A DNA stretch of 64,000 bases from Cercozoa sp. M6MM (GCA_040357565.1 JBDODJ010000001.1), one strand, 5' to 3'. Counted from the first letter of the stretch, positions 1 to 9,808 are shown. A program made the numbers and translations. Notes: generated from the sequence alone by a model not told the origin.

Positions 1-3000
1 CCGGACGTGCTGGAGACAGTGGCGACGCTGTTGTGTCGCGCGTTGCGACCGCAGCAGCTGGCTCAGCGTGTTGCAGTGGCACTCGAGTTCGCGCAGTTCG
101 AGAAGTCGTCACTGTGGACATGCCACGACGTGAGGTCATTGGCCACCGCTCTAAAGCAGCCGTTTGTGACAGTCTCGGTGCGTTTTCTTTGCAAGAGAAG
201 TGTGTTTGCCAGGAATACTCGAAACGAGTATTGTTGACAGGACGAAGAACTGCTGAAGCACGTGGAGAACAAGAAGAGCGCCAAGAAGCTGCGCAGTCTG
301 CTGTCGCTGGTGTGCCACAGTCTGCGCGCCGACGGTGTCGCCGACAGTGTCACGAGTGATCAAGTGATCGACGACGGTGTGATCGCGTCGGTGACACGTG
401 CGATCGCACGCAGCAGCGGTGCCGACGAAAGCAGCAAGGCCACGTGGCAGCTGCACTGGCTGACACGCGTGGTGTCACTGCAGGCACGTGCTATCACCGT
501 CGTGCTGTCGGTGTCGCACGAGGTGGCCGCGCAGGTACTGGACAGAACGGTCGAGACGACGACGGAACCGTCGCAGTACCTGGCGCAGTACCTGCCGCAG
601 CACGCGTCGCCCAGCCTGAGTGACACGCTGCTACGGCTGTTTGCGCACGTGCGTGACGCCAGTCTGTTGGCACGTGTCGCCTCGCAGCTGTCGCGTCAGT
701 TGCTGCAGGAGCGACGCACTGGCAAATCACTGGGTAGACCCTGTTCCTATCCCACCCGCACCCTATTCCTACCTACCCTCTAACCTACCTACCTATCCTC
801 CTAACTCTACCGACCATGTACCCCGTACCCTCAGCACTCACGACACTGAAGCGCAAGTACTGCGTCGTGTTTGACGCCTTCCTGCGCTGCGACAAGGCGC
901 ATCGGTACGTGAAGGGACTGCGTGCCACGGTGCGCTTCCTGGCCGTGTCGCTGCTGGACGCTGCCACGGGTACTCCCTCCGCTACGACGGCTTGACTTGC
1001 CTTTGTTTCTGACACGTGTTCGCTGAGTGCAGCACACGCCAAGTGGGCCAAGAAACCGTCGCGGCAGCGCAAGCTGGAGGCGCGTCTGCAGTACCTGACC
1101 CGAGTAATCGCGACACTGGTGACGGTTGATATCGCCGGTATCATCGACTCTGACACTAACGGTGACACTGACACTGACACTGACGGTGACACTGACACGA
1201 GTGAGTGCGACGGTGTCGAGGTGCTGCGTCGCGTGCTGGCGTGCCGACACGTGCACAGCGACACCGTCTTCGAGTTCTGCGCGCTGCTGATCGATCTCAG
1301 CGGGCACGTGGTTGACCGGTCGCTGACGGTGTCACTGTGCGACCTGTACACTGACAGCAACCGTGCCTGTACTGACACTGACAAGAACTCCGATACTGAC
1401 AAGCACCCCGACACTGATACTAACACTGACACTGACACTGACCTTGTCGGCACCGTCAACAGCAGCGTGGCCGTGCTGCTGCCACGTGTCTACTGCGTCA
1501 GTGGCGGCGACACCGAGCTGAGCGACCGCGTGCTGGACATTGCGCTGTGCCACTTTGGCGCCACGCTATCGCGCAACGACACGCTCGTGTGGCGGCGTCT
1601 GCTGGCGCCGTCCGCCGGTATGCAGCTGAGCACTGTGATTCCGCGGGTGACCACTGACGGTAACAGTGCGACCAGTGACCATGCGACCAGTGACCATGCG
1701 ACCAGTGACAGTGCGACCACTGACGGTGACAGTGCAACCACTGACGGTGACACTAGTGGCGACGGTGTCTTTCTGTTTGACGCGGAATTCGAGAGCGACG
1801 ACGTCGAGCGCGTGCTGCGGCAGTACGCATCACTGGCGCGACCGTTCGGCCACGCGCGCCGCCGCCGCTTGGCCGGCGACGACTTCCTGTGGCGCGTCTT
1901 TGAGCGCCGCCGCCTCCAGCAGGCGCAGCCTTCGCACAATGCTGCGGTACATCACTTTGTGCCTGTGCGTGTGTCTGTGCGTGTGCGTGTTGTTTGTTTG
2001 TTTGTTTGTTTGTTTGTTTGTTTGTTTGTTTATTTGTTTTTCGATTGATGTGTTTATTTATGGGTTTGTGTTAATTTTTTTATGTTTTGTTTATTTGCTT
2101 GTTTGTTGATATATTTATGTGTTTATTTGCTGTTTTTAATTGATTTATTTATATTTTTATCTGTGTCTTGATTTGTTTGTTCATTTGCTTGTTTGTTTGT
2201 TTAGCTATTTAGACGTATTCGTTTTGTTTGAGTAGGGCGACAGGAGGTATAACCTGCCGCTGGTGCTGCGACTGGCCTTTGTGGCGCTGTGCCGATCGCT
2301 CGATGTGACGCGCTTCGCCGAGAGTCGTCTGCTGAGTGCGACGGTGCTGGCACTGGCCGATCACTGCGAGGTTACGCGACACCTGGCTCTGAGAGTGCTG
2401 TCGCTGCTGCGAATCGTGCTGGCGTGGCGACAGGTAGATAGCCCTACCCCTACCCCTACCCTACCCCTACCCCTGCCCCTACCCCTACACTACCCTACTG
2501 CTGACCCTGTGTACACAGGCGATTGACGAACACGACACGGATGCCGAGTTCGAATTTAGTGGGTACCCCTCTCTCGCCCTCTCTTTGTAGGCATGTGGAT
2601 GCTGGTGCAATGTGTCACAGCGGCTCGGCGCACCGACCGCGACCGGTTCAGTGCCGTCCGGTGGTGCAGCAAGCGGTCGACATGCTGCGCAACTCGGTGC
2701 AGCAGGGCCGCACTCGACTTCCGTCGCTGTGTCTGTCGGCGTGGTGTCATGCCGTCATTCTGGTGCTCAAGGGCGGTCGCATGTACCTGCCGGCACAGGT
2801 ACCTGTCCGCGCGGCTGTGGCAGACAAGCAGGAGGGTGACCCGTCGACCACCTTGTTCACTGCTGCCGGTCGTTTCTGCTGCCGCGACGTGGTGCTGCAC
2901 TCGCGCGAGGTGCCGCTTTTCGACCGACTCTTTCTCAACTCGGCGGCGCAGGTGCCTTGTCTTGTCTTAACTCTTTCCTTTACCCCTTCACTTTCCCCCC

Positions 3001-3646
3001 CCCCCCCCGCAGGTGCGAACAGTGGCACAGCACCGACTATGTCGCCGCGCGGCGCTGCAGATCGTGCGCGACGCCGTGTCGTCGCACTCGGCCAAGGACT
3101 TTGTGGTGCTGCGGCAGTGCCGTGCGTTGGAGGCGCTCATCAACGCGCTGTACACGCGGGAGGACGCCTCGGAGACGCAGCTAGTGTGTGTCATTATGGT
3201 ACGCTTCTCTGCCACTGTTCCCTTTCCTTGGTGGTACTGCTGTCTCTACCTGGCAGAGCCACCTGTGTCAAGGACGCTTCGCACGCAATGAACTGCTCGA
3301 CAAGCACGCCTTCCTTCCAATGCTGCGCGCTCTTCTTTCTTCGCTCTGTGCCGGTACTGCTGCTCTGTATATGTGCATGTGCTAATGTACGAGCGTACAA
3401 ACAGAGACGCCGTCGACTGGCACGGAGCAAGCCTTGCGGGCTGCACTCGGTCTCGCGCAGTCGCTGCTGCACGCGCTGCTGCGCGATACGACGCGACGCA
3501 ACTCACCGCTCGTACTGCCGCAGCTGCAAGCATTGCGACAGACGGTGCTGTCGTTGCGACAGACGCCGCACGGCTCGAGCAGCGACACGACGAAACGCGT
3601 TGTTGCCATCGAGTCGCTTTTCGTCGCGCTTCAATACTCGTACTGA
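1..3646 (+). CDS. URB1-like ribosome-biogenesis protein, 3' part of gene (5' end outside window)
   Basis: Spliced reading gives ten exons: about 1-161, 241-731, 833-968, 1033-1947, 2245-2430, 2519-2562, 2591-2951, 3013-3198, 3257-3353 and 3405-3646 (stop TGA). The product is almost entirely helical-repeat-like and Leu/Ala/Arg-rich. The last four exons resemble the C-terminal NopRA1 domain of URB1/NPA1, a large nucleolar scaffold for early 60S subunit assembly: an EVPLFDRLF block is followed by paired helices ending in LLDKHAFLPMLRALL. That family call rests on remembered similarity. Asp/Thr and Thr/Ser repeats interrupt the long fourth exon, so it tolerates insertions. The acceptor after 2562 is ambiguous: 2590 or 2620 both keep frame. 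Introns are pyrimidine-rich (CCCTACCCC type). The first exon is open at base 1, so the N-terminal part is missing. Confidence 0.62.
1141..1755 (+). repeat. Coding microsatellites in the URB1-like gene
   Basis: Three low-complexity blocks lie in one exon: GACACT-type hexamers at about 1153-1200 and 1356-1442, giving Asp-Thr runs, and an imperfect 15-bp unit at about 1659-1755, giving ATSDH/ATTDG units. All keep the reading frame, so the exon expands in whole codons. Confidence 0.85.
1984..2240 (+). repeat. TTTG-rich intron of the URB1-like gene
   Basis: This intron is dominated by TGTT/TTTG tetramers and T-rich sequence and has no coding potential. It separates the exon ending near 1947 from the one starting near 2245. 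Confidence 0.75.
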
Positions 3647-3992
3647 TCATAGCGGAGCTCCTAGTACGGCTTGGTGCATAGCTATGGTTCGGTTTGAAAT
3701 ACGATACCTGCGACCAACCAACGCGACGCGAGACCCTAGGGCCTACCGTACCAGAGGAAGATGATGAATGAAGCAGCTAGTAGAGTTTTTTGGTGACCTA
3801 ATTGGACCCACTAAAGATACTCAGACGTGTGCACACACTACAAGGAAGCGCTAGAGCAGCCGAGTAGATCGATAAGCAGCACGCACCGACCTGACGCGCA
3901 AGAAGCCGAAAGACGCCAGACAACCTCAGGTATACTCTAGTGGCATACCTGGGAAACATGGCACGCGCTGGGCTCCTAAGGGCTCGCGTGTC
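3647..3992. other. Intergenic stretch between the URB1-like gene and the mobile element
   Basis: No convincing ORF is present on either strand. The motif GAATGAAGCAGCTA near 3766 recurs near 6255 at the end of the mobile element, so part of this stretch may be older element sequence. Confidence 0.4.
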
Positions 3993-5102
3993 ATGGAAGA
4001 CTTTTTGTTTGTGTTTGTTTGTGTGTTTTTCGGCTTCCCAACTTGTCATCAGATCATTGGCCTCACAGCCACCTCTGGCCTCACCGCCACCACTGGTCTC
4101 ACCACCAACTCTGGCTTCACCGCCACCACTGGTTTCATCACCAACCCTGGCTTCACCGCCTCCTCTGGCCTCACCGCCACCACTGGTTTCACCACCAACC
4201 CTGGCTTCACCGCCACCNNNNNNNNNNTCATCACCAACTCTGGCTTCACCGCCACCACTGGTTTCACCACCAACTCTGGCCTCACCGCCACTACTGGTTT
4301 CACCACCAACGCTAGCCTCACCGCTGCACCTGGCTTAACCGCCTCCTTTCGGCCTGACGGCCCAACACGACCTTCGGGTCCATACTGGCGTATGCAAAAT
4401 CGTCACCAATGGTTTCACCACCAAACGACTCCTTCGGGACTCCACCGTTGGTATTTCTACCAACCATGCCGGTTTAATACCCGCAAAGGCCTAACACCCA
4501 ACCCCGGCTTAACCGCCAACTTTCGCTTAATTGCCAACAACGGCCTCAGTGCCACCCCCCACTCTGGCCTCACCGCCACAACTGGTTTCACCACCAACTC
4601 TGGCTTCACCGCCACCACTGGTTTCATCACCAACCCTGGCCTCACAGCCACCTCTGGCCTCACCGCCACCACTGGTTTCACCACCAACTCTGGCTTCACC
4701 GCCACCACTAGTTTCATCGTTAATTATCATTGCTTTACGGCAAGGGCCAGTGCCAACGGGCTTAGGGCCTCTTACAACCATGCTCGCTTCAAAGCCAGCA
4801 ACGGCGCAACACCCAACCCCGGCCCCAGTCTGATCAATGCCACTTTGCGTGAACTCTGTTTGATACGCCCAACTAGGAGCTTCTGCGACCAAGCGGCGCG
4901 GAGATTCCGCCAACGACCCACCGAGTTCACAGCAACAATGACACAATCTAAACAACACCTTGATGAGCAACTAACGTCGCTTGCACCCACTAAAAACCAA
5001 CGAATCTTTAAACCAACCAGACGAGAACCCTATGGACCAAACCCGCCAACTAGGCACAACCTCCAAAACCACTACCAAAAATACACCCCAAGTGATGGTT
5101 AG
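3993..5102 (+). CDS. ORF with 12-residue Thr/Gly tandem repeats
   Basis: An ATG-started ORF of about 369 codons, if the 10-N gap keeps frame. After a short hydrophobic start (MEDFLFVFVCVFFG, signal-like) it has two blocks of a 12-residue unit like GFTATTGFTTNS, separated by about 70 unrelated residues. The tail is Asn/Pro/Arg-rich and repeat-free. The 36-bp DNA unit is far better conserved than function alone would need, so recent unequal exchange is likely. The reverse strand and other frames of this array are also open, a by-product of the repeat. The ORF may belong to the element or may be a host repeat the element sits in. Confidence 0.4.
   Translation: MEDFLFVFVCVFFGFPTCHQIIGLTATSGLTATTGLTTNSGFTATTGFITNPGFTASSGLTATTGFTTNPGFTATXXXXITNSGFTATTGFTTNSGLTATTGFTTNASLTAAPGLTASFRPDGPTRPSGPYWRMQNRHQWFHHQTTPSGLHRWYFYQPCRFNTRKGLTPNPGLTANFRLIANNGLSATPHSGLTATTGFTTNSGFTATTGFITNPGLTATSGLTATTGFTTNSGFTATTSFIVNYHCFTARASANGLRASYNHARFKASNGATPNPGPSLINATLRELCLIRPTRSFCDQAARRFRQRPTEFTATMTQSKQHLDEQLTSLAPTKNQRIFKPTRREPYGPNPPTRHNLQNHYQKYTPSDG
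4055..4725. repeat. 36-bp tandem array in two blocks, with an assembly gap
   Basis: The units read roughly as TTCACCGCCACCACTGGT followed by a matching TTCACCACCAACTCTGGC half. Block one runs 4055-4345 and block two 4558-4712. Ten Ns at 4218-4227 show the assembler could not size the first block, so the true copy number is probably higher. Half-units suggest an ancestral 18-bp repeat. Confidence 0.9.
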
Positions 5103-5373
5103 AATAGGAGAAAAACGAAACAGAGCCTTGGCTGATATACAAGGAGCAGAGAGCGTAAACAACCGCAATAAAAGAACAAGACACGCAGAAAATATCAGAG
5201 AAGAGAGAGACCACCCAAACGACGAGATCGAGATACCAGGTATGAGAGAGATTGGAATAGAAACCTATGAGAGTGATGACAACAATGACAACGATCGTCA
5301 CATTGATGAGATAGTTATACCCGACATGAGAGAAATAGGCCTAGAAGCATACACGAAACAACAAAAACAATGA
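5032..5373 (+). CDS. Small acidic ORF with an internal 16-residue duplication
   Basis: From ATG 5032 the frame encodes about 113 residues, first basic and Asn/Thr-rich, then strongly acidic. A 16-residue block repeats: DEIEIPGMREIGIETY, then DEIVIPDMREIGLEAY near the end. The frame is open upstream to 4981 and overlaps the preceding repeat ORF. Its stop lies 28 nt inside the next open frame, which has no ATG of its own. That arrangement fits either overlapping ORFs of one element or one ORF broken by frameshifts. No family was recognised. Confidence 0.4.
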   Translation: MDQTRQLGTTSKTTTKNTPQVMVRIGEKRNRALADIQGAESVNNRNKRTRHAENIREERDHPNDEIEIPGMREIGIETYESDDNNDNDRHIDEIVIPDMREIGLEAYTKQQKQ

Positions 5374-5948
5374 ACCGCAACGCCCTCTCAGAAGGGCCAG
5401 AGCCAGAGCTCTACAGAAAACACACGTCAGAAACCCCTGGAAACATATCAGGAACTCAAACAAACTCCTCAGAATAGCCAAAGAGCGCAAACTCAGCATC
5501 GCAGACATCCGCACACTCTCAAGATTCCTCTGCAACAGACTTGGAAGCTTCAAGTACTACAACTACGCCCAAATACCACGAAAGTGCAATGAATGCAATG
5601 CCAGAGGCAGACTCAGGACTCCCAACTGCAAGGGATGCAAACAACGACTACAAAAACGGGAAGTAAGCGAGTGCCCCGACTGCGCGGGTACCTGGGAAAA
5701 TGCAGAAGACACTCTAGACACGTACCACCGATTGCTGGAATGCAAGGTAACGGAAGCTATCAGAAACAACACCAATGCAGCTCAGTGGCGCACAATTGAA
5801 GACATACTGGCTGGCTAACCCTGAGAACCTAGCAACACTCAACAGAATGCATCAAGGCACCAAGATCTCCTGGGACGAGGAAGCAACTGTCGAAGGACAA
5901 CCAGCCTCCCAGCAGGCAATGAACCGAGAGGTCCCCGACATAGACTAG
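5345..5948 (+). pseudogene. Frameshifted cysteine-rich ORF, possible retroelement C-terminus
   Basis: An ATG-less frame open from 5345 to the TAA at 5816-5818 encodes a basic stretch and then paired cysteines: CNEC, CKGC, CPDC and a final HRLLEC. The last group (Cx2Cx14Hx4C) resembles the zinc knuckle near the end of many LINE-type ORF2 proteins. A different frame continues the apparent protein from about 5790 to the TAG at 5946-5948, ending EVPDID, so a frameshift near 5800 is likely. No polymerase motif is present. This could also be an unrelated zinc-binding protein. Confidence 0.45.
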
Positions 5949-5986
5949 GCCACCACTCACAGCAGTGGTGGCCCTAAGTCTATGTC
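5937..5986. other. Long two-part hairpin at the end of the cysteine-rich ORF
   Basis: GACATAGACT at 5937-5946 pairs perfectly with AGTCTATGTC at 5977-5986. Inside it GGCCACCACT at 5948-5957 pairs perfectly with AGTGGTGGCC at 5964-5973, leaving a six-base loop. Only one base and three bases are unpaired between the two stems. The apparent stop codon TAG at 5946-5948 lies within it. It may be a 3' RNA structure of the element. Confidence 0.9.
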
Positions 5987-6265
5987 CGTTTGCTTGTTTT
6001 GTTTAGGAATCGAGTGGAGAGACGGGAGGACGACGACGGGACGACCCGACGCGGCCTGCGACGCCTCTCTACTTGTAGCCCGCTACCTGCACCAACCATG
6101 AAGTCGACTTCGGTGTCTGGGGAACGTCAAAAGGGGAGTTGTATGGTCCTACCCTAAGCGGGCGGTAGACACGGCCATGCTCTTGTGACCCACCCCAGAC
6201 TGGTGCAGGGGAACTACATAGTTGGTTTCCTAGAAGACTCAACTAACTAACGAATGAAGCAGCTA

Positions 6266-7002
6266 CGATTGGAATGAAGCAGATGAGAACAATCCATTGA
6301 TACCGCAGCCCTCTCAGATAGGGATCAGGCCTTGGTAAATTCAGGGTACTTTGCCAGTGATACAAAAAAACTAAGGAACGTAAGAGTGGTTAAGTGTCAG
6401 TTTGAAAGAGTGAGTTGCCCCAACGGTCCAGTTGGGCGGCAAAGCACTGGTGGACGGGAAAGTCACCCGTCAGGTGTTTTTCCTGTAGAAAGGACAGCCA
6501 GTTAAAGGGTTCTTGAGACCGAAAGGCGTCGTCAGAACTGAGTAGTGAGGGTTCAGAAGTACTTGAGTTGGCGTGAAGCAAAGAAAGAAGAGAGAAGAAG
6601 TAGGAAGAAGGAAGAAGGAAGAAGGAAGAAGGAAGAAGGAAGAAGGAAGAAGGAAGAAGGGCCTCTGGAAAGGCAGAGGACGGGTAGAAGCGGAGACAAC
6701 TGGTCCTGGAGAGACAAGGCTTCCCTACTCAAACACAGGTGTTCCACAGTCTGGACTGAAGCTCTCAGAGGTCAGGATACCAGTGAGCACACGTCCAAAT
6801 CTTCCACACCTCTCTTGAGGATTTTTGTAAGTTGTAGGGTTGCTTTCGCGCGGATACAGTAGCTCATGCTGTAACATCCCGCCCCTCCAAGGTCGCACGG
6901 CGCAGTGCTCTGAGCGAGCTGAAGTTTCGTGTTTTTCGATGTATTCGCGCCAACCACGTTGCGTCGCCATCAGGCTCGAACTGGACCTTGTAACTTACTC
7001 AG
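6266..7002. other. Stretch without a confident gene, with a purine-only repeat
   Basis: A GGAAGAA-type purine tract fills about 6593-6660. On the minus strand 6393-6560 is open and reads as plausible protein (…EPFNWLSFLQEKHLTG…), preceded by a pyrimidine tract and an AG, so it could be one 3' exon of a minus-strand gene or an element fragment. No start, partner exons or known family were found. Confidence 0.3.
6593..6660. repeat. (GGAAGAA)n purine tract
   Basis: About ten copies of a 7-base all-purine unit with mirror symmetry. Such tracts can form triple-helix DNA and slip during replication. Confidence 0.85.
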
Positions 7003-7180
7003 GAGGAGAATCCGCGAGGAGCCGTTTTTCGATGATTCGGGGTATGGATCGTACCAGCCGCTTCCGCGCTCTTTTGGCACAGCACGTTTTGACGAACTGT
7101 CCGACAGCGACCCGCTGTTCAATGACTGCGCATTTCGACAGTTGTGCACGGATTTTGAAGCCACACGTGCACGGCAGTGA
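7003..7180 (+). CDS. Possible terminal exon of an unidentified protein
   Basis: After an acceptor-like TTACTCAG at 6995-7002 a frame runs to TGA 7178-7180 with a balanced, acidic composition (FFDDSGYGSYQPLPRSFG, then DELSDSDPLFND). It looks more like a real C-terminal exon than chance. The upstream bases are open in another frame, but no donor consistent with it was found. No family was recognised. Confidence 0.25.
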
Positions 7181-7691
7181 TATCGATGGATGGAACGACG
7201 GTTAGGTTGCAGTTTCGGTTTGTAGGTATTTATACCTTGAATAACGTTGCCATATTTTGCTTTATTGTCCATGATTTCTGTACTGTAGGCAATGCGCAAC
7301 TGTGGCCAGGTATTCACGTTCAGTCACTCCAAATCCGAGACTCTTTAATTACAACAGAGGCGAAGTGCAGCGGCGCGGTACCGTACATGCAGCGTACTGT
7401 ACAGGGAGTAGTTGCAATTTAGTTGGTTTTTGTGGATTGAGCTATCTTACTGACTCGACTAGCGCACGGTAAGTTTAGATTGAGGACTCCTAAAATACCG
7501 AAAGATCTAGACTGAACACGGTAGGCACAAGCGTAGCTAAATTCACAGTAGTCTAAACGGTCAAGTTGATTCCATGCGGGGAGGAACGCTCGTTCTCCTC
7601 GGCTTTCAGACAGTTTGTCAGAGGCGATGTGGCTCATTTAAGCCTGTGGGAGTACAGTAACACAAAATGAACAACAAGTGATCATGAGATG
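7181..7691. other. Intergenic region, nothing recognised
   Basis: This lies downstream of the secreted-protein gene, which is transcribed toward it, and has no supported ORF, repeat or RNA gene. Confidence 0.4.
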
Positions 7692-9122
7692 TCAGATGCA
7701 TACCCCGCCGTTCATGCACACCGACGGCGGGCACGCGTGTGCGTATTGCTCACAGCCCTCGCTACAGTTCAAGCGGAATGCACTTTAACAGAACACAGGA
7801 AAGACAGCTTACCCATCGTTGCAGTAGTCGAAGGGCGCGACCTCCATCGTGGCCATGTTGATGCACTACTCTCGGAGGAACATGAAAGGGCACAGTATAG
7901 AGGTACAAAGGGACATGGACATAAAACGAGGTGTGTGAAAGGGAGGCACCTCGAAGCGTTGCAGAATGGCGCAACTCGCATCACCGCCGACGGCCACAAC
8001 ATTCGGCTCGTCGAGACGGTCGGCGCAGGTGCCGTCGATCTCGCTGGCACGGCACACGAGACCGCCCGGGCACTCGCGAATGTCACACGACGTGGTGCGG
8101 AAGACGTTCATGTCGCCGCAACGCTCTAGACGCTCGCAGTCGCCGTTGAGGTAGCAGCCGTGCACCTCGACCCAGCCGGCGGGACAGCTCGGGTCGACTG
8201 TGACAGTCGGCTCCGGCGTAGTCGGTTCAGCTGTGGTCGGCTCAGCTGTCGTCGGCTCTGCAGTGGTCGGCTCTGCAGTGGTCGGCTCTGCGGTGGTCGG
8301 TTCGGCAGTTGTGGGCTCTGCAGTTGTGGGCTCTGCAGTTGTGGGCTCTGCAGTTGTGGGCTCTGCAGTGGTCGGCTCAGCAGTTGTGGGCTCTGCAGTC
8401 GTCGGAGCAGGAGTAGTCTCACTCGGACAGCTGCCATCGGCACACGCGAGCACCACGGGCGGACAGCCGTTGCCCATGTTGCAGTCGCTTAGAGGGCCAT
8501 CGTCTGTCATTTTGCAAGTCACAGTACGGTGTAGGGGGAGGGCAGGCAGTGGGGGTACAATAGTAAAGCACAGTTACATTCCTCCATGGCGTCGAGGTTG
8601 TAGCAACCGAAGCGCTGAAGGGCAGCACAAGCCGGGTCGTCACCGAACGGACCAGTGGCAATGTTGGTGCCCTCCTCGTTAAGGTACTCGGTACGGTCTA
8701 GGCACATCGCGTCTTCAATGCCAAGTTCGATTCCAAGACACACAAGAGCGCCCGGACATTCCGTCGGAGCGCAGCTGCTAATCACGAGTTCTCCCGTCGA
8801 AGAACAGCCTAAGTGCAACGTTCAGCTGGCAGTTGTACCAGTTATTCTAGCAGAGTGAGATATGAAAGTCTAAGCGTACGGTCAATGCGCTCGCAGGAAC
8901 CGTTGATGTGACACGGTTGACGGTTCTCCCACTGCAAGAAAAAGAAAGGCGATGATTGTGAGCTCGATAAGGAAGGTCGAAGTCAACGATTCGGACTTGA
9001 GTCAGAGTGATAAAATGAATCTAAGGCTAGACTACCTCGCCTTCCGGACAGTCTTCTGCAGGCGGGAACGATGACAACTGAGCAGTTGCACCGACAACCA
9101 ACACCGAAAGCAGCAGTTTCAT
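7692..9122 (-). CDS. Secreted protein with two homologous cysteine-rich modules joined by a TTAEP mucin-like spacer
   Basis: Six exons fit with all phases consistent: 9122-9036, 8931-8880, 8808-8578, 8503-7950, 7865-7813 and 7761-7692 (stop TGA), giving 319 residues. The N-terminus MKLLLSVLVVGATAQ is a signal peptide. Module 1 (CHINGSCERIDRC … DPACAALQRFGCYNLDAMEE) and module 2 (CYLNGDCERLERC … DASCAILQRFECINMATMEV) share cysteine spacing and the CERxxRC, GALVC/GGLVC and LQRF landmarks, so one arose by duplication. Between them lie about twelve TTAEP units, probably O-glycosylated. The tail, with eight cysteines or so including CPPSVCMNGGVC, is EGF-like. It is expected to be exported as a wall, mucilage or secreted adhesion protein. 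The cysteine module was not matched to a named family. Confidence 0.8.
8213..8412 (-). repeat. 15-bp coding tandem repeat (TTAEP)n
   Basis: About twelve in-frame copies of a 15-bp unit encode Thr-Thr-Ala-Glu-Pro, ending with one TTPEP. Synonymous differences split the units into subtypes, so the array is not brand new. Confidence 0.9.
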
Positions 9123-9808
9123 GGTCACAGGGTGGATCAGATCTGAGGTTGTGACGAGAGAGTTGGGACGCAAGTGGTCTACTAGTGAAGCGAGAGTGAC
9201 AAACAATGCAAAAACACTTTGAAAGTGAGAGGAACAGATATACCGCCGGTCGAACACTTGTCCGTGCACATGCTTCGGTCTGTACCGAGGCACGGAAGCT
9301 GTACACCCGAGCGGTTGTTCGGACATCACTCACAACAAGATGACCGTTGCCGTAATTTACAGTATCAATGTAAATTCGCTAGTTCAGTCGACTAAGAAGC
9401 CAACGATGTAGCTCTCCGCACCAGTCCTGGGGGTGGGTCACAAGCGCATAGCTGTAATCAACGGCCCGCTTCGGGGGCCATCCAACTCCCCTTTTTAAGT
9501 CCCGCAAGATATCTGCTTCAATGTGTTTCCCACGACGACAAGATTAACGTCATGGTTCTTCAATTGGGAGTGTCCGGTCATAGTTAAGACTAGTGCAGGT
9601 GCAAACCTAAGTGACGCACCCTGGCAGTGTATCATGCAGGACCGGTACAGCCGAGCCACACTACGCTAGCGTAGTATTACCACATGATTGGTTTCATACG
9701 TTAGGTAGCATAGTACGGCAACCGAAACTAACTACTGCAGATTTGACTAGTACGAACTAACATAACGTAAGCGCAAACTGCAGGTTCCGCAAGCGAAGGT
9801 CGTTCATG
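9123..9808. other. Intergenic region holding an inverted copy of the element tail
   Basis: This is upstream of the secreted-protein gene. Besides the element copy at 9395-9545 it contains a 16-bp perfect palindrome at 9660-9675 centred on GCTAGC. No ORF is supported. Confidence 0.5.
9395..9545 (-). mobile_element. Diverged inverted copy of the element 3' tail
   Basis: Its reverse complement aligns with about 6110-6265: AAAAGGGGAGTTG, AAGCGGGC, CTTGTGACCCACCCC and GACTGGTGC occur in the same order and spacing, ending at the CGAAT near the end of both. Identity is roughly 70 percent by eye. No ORF remains in this copy. Confidence 0.75.

Larger units (their letters stand above)
3993..6265 (+). 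mobile_element. Decayed mobile element, probably the 3' part of a non-LTR retroelement-like unit
   Basis: The stretch holds three successive overlapping reading frames (repeat ORF to 5102, acidic ORF to 5373, cysteine-rich ORF to 5818), then a long hairpin at 5937-5986 and a tail to about 6265. Two other places share the tail: 9395-9545 in opposite orientation, and 39875-39915. The cysteine-rich frame has a Cx2Cx14Hx4C pattern like the zinc knuckle often found at the C-terminus of non-LTR retrotransposon polyproteins. No reverse transcriptase or endonuclease core is visible, so the copy is truncated or a different element class. The frames shift relative to one another, which is consistent with decay. 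Confidence 0.5.

Noticed and set aside
2563-2590. A 28-nt intron in the URB1-like gene
   Set aside because: The acceptor at 2620 is also in frame and gives a typical 58-nt intron, so the very short form is not claimed.
5937-5986. Rho-independent transcription terminator
   Set aside because: The sequence is eukaryotic and no U tract follows the hairpin.
6393-6560. Minus-strand exon candidate (EPFNWLSFLQEKHLTG)
   Set aside because: It reads like protein but has no start, partner exon or known family, so it is only mentioned in the region note.
8213-8412. CRISPR-like repeat array
   Set aside because: It is a continuous 15-bp tandem coding repeat without spacers.
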